From assembly GCA_029260635.1 (NCBI GenBank), contig JAJDCW010000268.1, positions 1-37,400 of the forward strand: a stretch of DNA of 37,400 bases, read 5' to 3'. A program made the translations under genes and the position numbers. The notes under the pieces are model-generated. The model was not told the DNA's origin. It made no database searches and saw only the letters and a list, made by a program, of their open reading frames with translations. How positions within the stretch are numbered: position 1 is the first letter of the stretch; each line of letters begins with the position of its first letter. The DNA comes from Phycisphaeraceae bacterium. GTDB lineage: Bacteria > Planctomycetota > Phycisphaerae > Phycisphaerales > Phycisphaeraceae. Shown here piece after piece: positions 32,972-37,400 of the stretch.

Positions 32972-34645
32972 TCACAGGGGCCTTGCAAGGGATTCCGGCT
33001 CGGGTTCTTCACAGGCTTCTTCTTCGTTTGTCTCGCCGGTGGACTGCGTTTCACCCGACTCATCGCCGTCCTCCTCATCGTCATACCAGCGACGCTTGTG
33101 CTTCTTCTCCTTCGCCGGGCGGATAAATCTCGGCGAGAACAGCGAAGCAACGAGCAGTGCCTGGATACCCAGCACCGGCAGGCGGAATCGCTCCAGGCCG
33201 GTCGTCTGCGTGGCGAATGTGAAGTAGAACATCACACCACCGAGCAGGATAAAGGCGGCCCAGTGTCGGCGGACCAGCAGCATAACCGTGCCGAGGATCA
33301 TACCCACCACCAGCAGGCCGTTGATCCCGACCCAGGCAAGCGCGAGCCAGCCGGTCGGGTTTTTCAGGGTTTCGGAGAAGTTCTCCCATGACAACCCGCC
33401 GTTCATAAGCTTGTCGCGCAGGCCGGTCGGTGTGTAGGTCAACCCAAGCTGTTGGTACAAGCCGCCCATGCTGTGGTCGGTGAAGAACTTGGTCCAGCTC
33501 TCCTTGATGACCTGGCCGTAAAGGCCCGGCTTGTCCTGGATCGCCTGGACGCCCAGCGTCTTCATCGTGTCAAATACTTCACCCTCGGGGTTGGCTTCCT
33601 GCTCGGTACGCAGTTCCTGAACAAGCGTGTCCACCGTGGCGGGCCAGTCTTCCTTCCAGTCACCGCCCTGTTCGGTGATACGCATGTAGGCATTGCCGTA
33701 GAAGTAGGTGTTGATGTAGGGGATGCTGCTGAGTCGGTAGCCGAACCCGATGCCCTGGTTGCGCGCCATCCACGCCACCCCGGGTGCCACGGATAGCGCC
33801 ACCATCAGCGTCGCCAGAATAAAAGTCTTCATCCTGAAGTCGGTCACGATCATCCACAGTGCCACCGCGGGGCCCAGCAGGATCGACACCGGGCGGACCA
33901 GCACGCTCAGCCCGATCATCAGGCCGCCGAAGGTCGTCGAGCCGATGCCGCGTGCCTGACGATCGGCGACCGACCACAGGCCGAGCAACACCAGGAACGT
34001 GAAGCACGTCTCTGTTAAAACCGCGGTCGGTGCCGCGATATCTGCCGGGTGAAGCGCAACAATCGCCGCGGCAAACAGCGCCGGTCCGGGCCGTTTTAAT
34101 AACGCCCGACCGACCCCGTACACCAGCGCCACCGAGGCCGCACTGAATAAGCACTGAAGCAGCAGAAGTCCGTTCAAACCCAATCCAAGCCATGCGGTCG
34201 CCCCAAGCAACGCGGGGTACCCCGGGGTCCGCATGATCTCCGGGCGTAAACCATTGGTGTCTGTCTGTTCGCTCTGCCCAAGGTCCGTGCGAAGCTGATG
34301 CAGGGGTTTATGCACCACGCCCGTCTCCGGGCCTGATATGCCGAACGTGCCATGGCTGACCAGGGTCTCGCCCAACTGGACATAACGGTATGAGTCGGGG
34401 TACATCGCCCGCTCACCGCCGCCGTAGGGTCCCACTGTGAACAACATCACCCGCAGCACCAAGGCCGCAAAGAAGATCAGGGCGACATAAAACGCCTGCG
34501 ACTCTTCGTATAAAGGCTGCACCGGTATCGGGCGCGGCTTGGCCTTCGGTTGCACGAAAGGCGTCGCCACCTTGGGCGCGGGCTGCGCCTGGGGCGGGGT
34601 ATCCAATACCGTAACGCTTGGCCGGGGGCTAGGTAGAAACCACAT
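32972..34645 (-). CDS. GT39/PMT-like membrane glycosyltransferase
   Basis: 557 residues from ATG 34645, supported by GGGAG 8 nt upstream; 38 further in-frame upstream codons were rejected. A Pro-rich hydrophilic head (about 1-50) leads to ten or more membrane helices. The first loop has MYPDSYRYVQLGETLVSHGTF and later MRTPGYPALLG, the pattern of lipid-phosphate-sugar-dependent membrane glycosyltransferases of the PMT/ArnT superfamily. The tail is very charged (KEKKHKRRWYDDEEDGDESG and many Glu) and probably cytoplasmic. It could add a sugar from a polyprenyl carrier to the polymer or a protein. It sits 143 nt before the permease gene in the same direction. Confidence 0.8.
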   Translation of the reverse strand: MWFLPSPRPSVTVLDTPPQAQPAPKVATPFVQPKAKPRPIPVQPLYEESQAFYVALIFFAALVLRVMLFTVGPYGGGERAMYPDSYRYVQLGETLVSHGTFGISGPETGVVHKPLHQLRTDLGQSEQTDTNGLRPEIMRTPGYPALLGATAWLGLGLNGLLLLQCLFSAASVALVYGVGRALLKRPGPALFAAAIVALHPADIAAPTAVLTETCFTFLVLLGLWSVADRQARGIGSTTFGGLMIGLSVLVRPVSILLGPAVALWMIVTDFRMKTFILATLMVALSVAPGVAWMARNQGIGFGYRLSSIPYINTYFYGNAYMRITEQGGDWKEDWPATVDTLVQELRTEQEANPEGEVFDTMKTLGVQAIQDKPGLYGQVIKESWTKFFTDHSMGGLYQQLGLTYTPTGLRDKLMNGGLSWENFSETLKNPTGWLALAWVGINGLLVVGMILGTVMLLVRRHWAAFILLGGVMFYFTFATQTTGLERFRLPVLGIQALLVASLFSPRFIRPAKEKKHKRRWYDDEEDGDESGETQSTGETNEEEACEEPEPESLARPL

Positions 34646-34897
34646 GGCAACAACTCCCAATGTTTGTCGGTCCAGGATTGATATCGCTGGCACCGTTACA
34701 AACCGCTTAATCCTCATCGTCGCGACAACCGGCAGACTTAACGGCTCACCGCCGTCCAATAACCGGACCCGACCGTGAATCGTCGGATATAACCCGACGC
34801 GGACTCACACTGGATTGTTAAAACTGAAGGTCGCGAGGAGAAGATATGACGGCTGTAACACCTGGGCGGCTGTTTAGCCGAGTGATGACAGGTGAAC

Positions 34898-36022
34898 CTA
34901 AGCCTGCGAACCTTGATACCGGTGCAGTTCCATCACACTCAGCAGATAGGCGAGGCTCGACTCGGCACCCTGATTGCGGTTCGCGCCTTCGGGGTTCAGG
35001 CCGTCCTTACACCCGCCGGTCTTGAGGTCATAAAGGGGTACGCTCAGGTCGTTGCCGCCGGTGAACCATTGGAAACAACGCCGGGCTTCATCCGCCCAGA
35101 GATTGGTTCCGCTGACCTGCGCAGCGGCCAGGCAGGCTTGCACCATCGCGTGAGCTTCCAGGGGCTGCTGATCGAAAGCCGCCCGCGTGCCCCCGCGCGG
35201 CAGCCAGCCATTGTTGCCGATGATGCTCAGGTGCCCGTCGGGTGCGCGTTGCACTTCTAACAGCCACTTCAAAGACTTTAGGCCCTGCTCCACCATTTCC
35301 AATCGCCCCATGGATTGCCCCGCTTCGATCACCGCCTGGCAGAGCTTGGCGTTGTCATACGTCACCAGGTCTTCGCACCAGGGCCAGTCATCGGTTCCGT
35401 GCTGGGAGAATGCCGAATAGATTTCGTGTGCATAGCGGTCGCGTAGCACGACCGCCGACCCGCTGGCTTGGGTGCCTGCTGAATCATGGGCAGGATACTT
35501 CTGAAGGTACGCCTCGATACCAAGGACGGCAAAAGCCTTGGAACGCAGGTCGCGGAAGTCTTCGACACCCGGCAACGCCTTGGTGAACAGGTCGTCGGCC
35601 AGGTCGCGGATGTCCGGGTCCAAGGCATTGGCAACCGTGACCCCCAGCGACCAGATCGTCCTGCCCTGGCTGTCCGGGCTGCCGACCTCTTCCAGCCAGC
35701 GCCGGTCATAGGCCATGAAGTTTCGGAACTTCCCCGCCGCCTCATTGAAGGCGTGCGCCAGAAATGCCAGGTAGCAGCGTTTGGCCAGGGGGGTCGTGCC
35801 GTCGCCGGAAAGTCGGGTGTGGTACATCGCGGCGATCAGGGCCCGGGCGTTATCATCGATGCAGTAGCCGTGGTCCAGGTCAGGGAGGGAGTACAGCGCG
35901 TGCTGGAACACCCCCGTGCGGTCGGTCATGCTCAGGACATGCCGGACATCGATCTGCGGTAAAGGCTCGAAAGAGTCAGGCGGGCGCTGCGTGCGGACAT
36001 TATCCTTGCCAGAACTACACAT
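34898..36022 (-). CDS. Six-hairpin-glycosidase-like protein of unknown activity
   Basis: 374 residues with no signal peptide. RHVLSMTDRTGVFQHALYSL and DHGYCIDDNARALIAAMYH at the N-terminus, WPWCEDLVTYDNAKLCQAVI in the middle and GANRNQGAESSLAYLLSV at the end form the pattern of a conserved protein often fused to or beside glycosyltransferases and annotated only as glycosyltransferase or six-hairpin-fold protein. The helical repeat character suggests an alpha/alpha barrel. Asp and Glu in DDNAR and WCEDL could be catalytic, but no reaction is known to me. It lies 253 nt upstream of the GT39-like gene, same strand. No clear ribosome site. Confidence 0.7.
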   Translation of the reverse strand: MCSSGKDNVRTQRPPDSFEPLPQIDVRHVLSMTDRTGVFQHALYSLPDLDHGYCIDDNARALIAAMYHTRLSGDGTTPLAKRCYLAFLAHAFNEAAGKFRNFMAYDRRWLEEVGSPDSQGRTIWSLGVTVANALDPDIRDLADDLFTKALPGVEDFRDLRSKAFAVLGIEAYLQKYPAHDSAGTQASGSAVVLRDRYAHEIYSAFSQHGTDDWPWCEDLVTYDNAKLCQAVIEAGQSMGRLEMVEQGLKSLKWLLEVQRAPDGHLSIIGNNGWLPRGGTRAAFDQQPLEAHAMVQACLAAAQVSGTNLWADEARRCFQWFTGGNDLSVPLYDLKTGGCKDGLNPEGANRNQGAESSLAYLLSVMELHRYQGSQA

Positions 36023-36140
36023 ATATAAGTCTCACATCGGTTGATTCTCCCAGTCAGGGATAATACGTAAGAGTTCAGATATGACCAGTCCGCATCGGCC
36101 CCACGCACCAGACAAGTCATGGCGAAGCCCCTATCTGCAG

Positions 36141-36250
36141 GTCCACTAAATTATGTAATTATATCACATGCAAGTTTCTATCACTTAAATATATGTTATA
36201 CATAGCTTTATTTTTATTCGCCCTATCGTTCCGCACAGATGTCATAAAAC
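36141..36250. other. AT-rich leader block without a gene
   Basis: The gene-free stretch 36023-36465 contains a strongly AT-rich block (with runs such as TAATTATATCACATG, AAATATATGTTATAC and TTTATTTTTATTCG), in sharp contrast with the surrounding DNA. TATCGTT (36224-36230) and AACGATA (36256-36262) form a short inverted repeat near its end. It lies about 90 bp upstream of the strong promoter at 36338 and may act as an UP-like or protein-binding region. No coding sequence is convincing here. Confidence 0.55.
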
Positions 36251-36337
36251 ATTGAAACGATAAGAACGGCCTATACTCCCTAAAAGGGGGCTGAATGAGC
36301 GAATACAACGAGTTTTAGCCATTCCACCGAAGAATCA

Positions 36338-36365
36338 TTGACAGTAGGCCTTCTTGTTATATAAT
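36338..36365 (+). promoter_or_regulatory. Perfect consensus sigma-70 promoter for the dockerin protein gene
   Basis: TTGACA (36338-36343), a 16-nt spacer and TATAAT (36360-36365): both hexamers are exact. Transcription should start near 36372, giving a leader of about 95 nt before the ATG at 36466, with GGGAGG in front of the start codon. Confidence 0.75.
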
Positions 36366-36465
36366 CAGGGTGCGTCGTATCGGCATGTATCTTTGCCGGG
36401 CGCAGGAGATTACGGAAACAATCCCGTTGTCCATCACAACCATCTTGCAAGGGAGGATTCATACC

Positions 36466-37400
36466 ATGCGGAAGATTGCACTAAGCCTTGGTTGCGCAGC
36501 GATGCTGGGTACCGCAAGCACCTCGTTCGGGGCCCTGGGCGTCGTCGTCAGCGAAGACTTCGAGAGCTACGCCGATACCTCAGCCATGTCGGCTGTCTGG
36601 GCCGGGTTCGACGGCACACTGGAAACCGAGATCGACTTCGACTACGACGGCATACCCGATGAAGTCGGCAACAACTCGGCTTCCCACTCCGGGCCTAGCG
36701 TCAACGCGATGCCTCTGGCCTCACCTGTTGTCGCCACCGTTGACGAATGGATCAAACTCAGCGTCGATATCTTTGACGACGCCACCAACCTCGACCCGTT
36801 CCTGCCTCTGAATCCGGACAACAAACGGAGGAGTTTGGGCCTGCGTGACACCACCGTCCCCTCGAACATCATCGAACTGGGCATGTGGAACGCCCCCGGC
36901 CACTTCGCTTACCGCGCGATCCTCTTCGGCAGCGCAGGTGATGACCCCAACTGGGTCGCCTGGGACATGGGCACGGAACCCGTGGGTGCTGGCGTACTAC
37001 CCGTCAACCGCTTCCGCGGCGCCGGCTGGCATCGTTACCACGTCACCATCGGCCCCGAGACTCTAATCTTCGAGATTGACCTCGACCGTGACGGCACGAT
37101 CGATGGCACCGATACCTATGAAGGAACCACGATCGCATCCGGCCCGGTCGGGTTCAACGAACTGCGTTTCGGCGGCCCCTCGAACACCTCCTCCGCTGGC
37201 GGCGGCGTCCACTTCGACAACATCGTCCTGGAAATCATCGAGGCACCGGTCTCACTGGTCGGCGACCTCAACGGTGACGGGTTCGTCGGCATCGATGACC
37301 TGAACCTGGTCCTGGGCAACTGGAACCTGAACGTGCCTCCGGGCGACCCCCTGGCCGACCCTTCCGGTGATGGGTTCGTCGGTATCGACGACCTGAACCA
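36466..37400 (+). CDS. Secreted dockerin-bearing protein (3' end outside the window)
   Basis: The frame is open from ATG 36466 to the window end (311 codons seen). GGAGG 10 nt upstream supports the start. The signal peptide is MRKIALSLGCAAMLGTASTSFGA. The body begins VVVSEDFESYADTSAMSAVW and has a jelly-roll-like look (HRYHVTIGPETLIFEIDLDRDGTID, HFDNIVLEI), common in planctomycete secreted proteins. Two EF-hand-like dockerin motifs follow, GDLNGDGFVGIDDLNLVLGN and DPSGDGFVGIDDLN, nearly identical to those of the SBBP protein at 19918. By analogy a PEP-CTERM anchor may follow beyond the window. The molecular function is unknown. A perfect promoter suggests high expression. Confidence 0.85.
   Translation, partial: MRKIALSLGCAAMLGTASTSFGALGVVVSEDFESYADTSAMSAVWAGFDGTLETEIDFDYDGIPDEVGNNSASHSGPSVNAMPLASPVVATVDEWIKLSVDIFDDATNLDPFLPLNPDNKRRSLGLRDTTVPSNIIELGMWNAPGHFAYRAILFGSAGDDPNWVAWDMGTEPVGAGVLPVNRFRGAGWHRYHVTIGPETLIFEIDLDRDGTIDGTDTYEGTTIASGPVGFNELRFGGPSNTSSAGGGVHFDNIVLEIIEAPVSLVGDLNGDGFVGIDDLNLVLGNWNLNVPPGDPLADPSGDGFVGIDDLN

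Noticed and set aside
36280-36462. 60-codon minus-strand frame in the leader region
   Set aside because: It overlaps the strong promoter and leader of the next gene and shows no coding character.
1-37400. Insertion sequences, integrases, prophage or toxin-antitoxin genes
   Set aside because: No transposase, integrase, phage structural or toxin motif is visible in any convincing coding frame.

Overview
The window looks like chromosomal DNA of a planctomycete, most likely class Phycisphaerae. The basis is a mid-to-high GC composition, many genes without a clear Shine-Dalgarno site, a C-terminal domain I know from planctomycete proteins (gene at 15507), an FGly-type sulfatase, two PEP-CTERM proteins and two secreted proteins with dockerin-like GDLNGDGFVGxDDLN modules. 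I see no phage, transposase, CRISPR array or plasmid gene.

Region 1 (1-17.8 kb) is mostly housekeeping and envelope genes. On the minus strand are a truncated lipoprotein sulfatase, a ribosome hibernation factor, a DUF2784 membrane protein, a FIST sensor protein, a membrane protein with zinc ribbons, AMP nucleosidase, a coiled-coil lipoprotein, a lone NuoI-type ferredoxin and a K+ uptake locus (TrkH, TrkA and a second KtrB/TrkH-like subunit). A nitroreductase diverges from the FIST gene across a perfect 22-bp dyad. Next come a PEP-CTERM protein with a near-consensus promoter, a TPR lipoprotein, a small LigD-phosphoesterase-like protein, a planctomycete-type conserved protein, tRNA-Gly(CCC), a voltage-gated K+ channel with a zinc ribbon and a small anchored protein.

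Region 2 (17.9-36.0 kb) is a surface-polysaccharide locus. A minus-strand run reads, in transcription order: a GT39-like membrane protein, Wzm-type permease, Wzt-type ATPase, sulfotransferase, a radical SAM/polysaccharide pyruvyl transferase fusion, a GT4 enzyme, GT2-type enzymes, an FkbM methyltransferase and two more GT2 enzymes. Genes from the sulfotransferase (30428) to the last GT2 (21674) overlap or lie within 16 nt of each other. An orphan six-hairpin-glycosidase-like protein lies upstream. Further GT2 and FkbM genes lie beyond a seven-repeat SBBP propeller/dockerin/PEP-CTERM protein. Inferred role: export of a sulfated and possibly pyruvylated polymer by an ABC-transporter route.

Region 3 (36.0-37.4 kb) is an AT-rich leader with a perfect TTGACA-N16-TATAAT promoter driving a secreted dockerin-bearing protein that runs off the window.

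The two most unusual observations are these. First, nine of eleven polysaccharide-locus proteins from unrelated families end in Ala-Ala, six of them as R-x-A-A, whereas none of the other complete proteins in the window does. Second, a radical SAM enzyme with SPASM-like cysteines is fused to a polysaccharide pyruvyl transferase.
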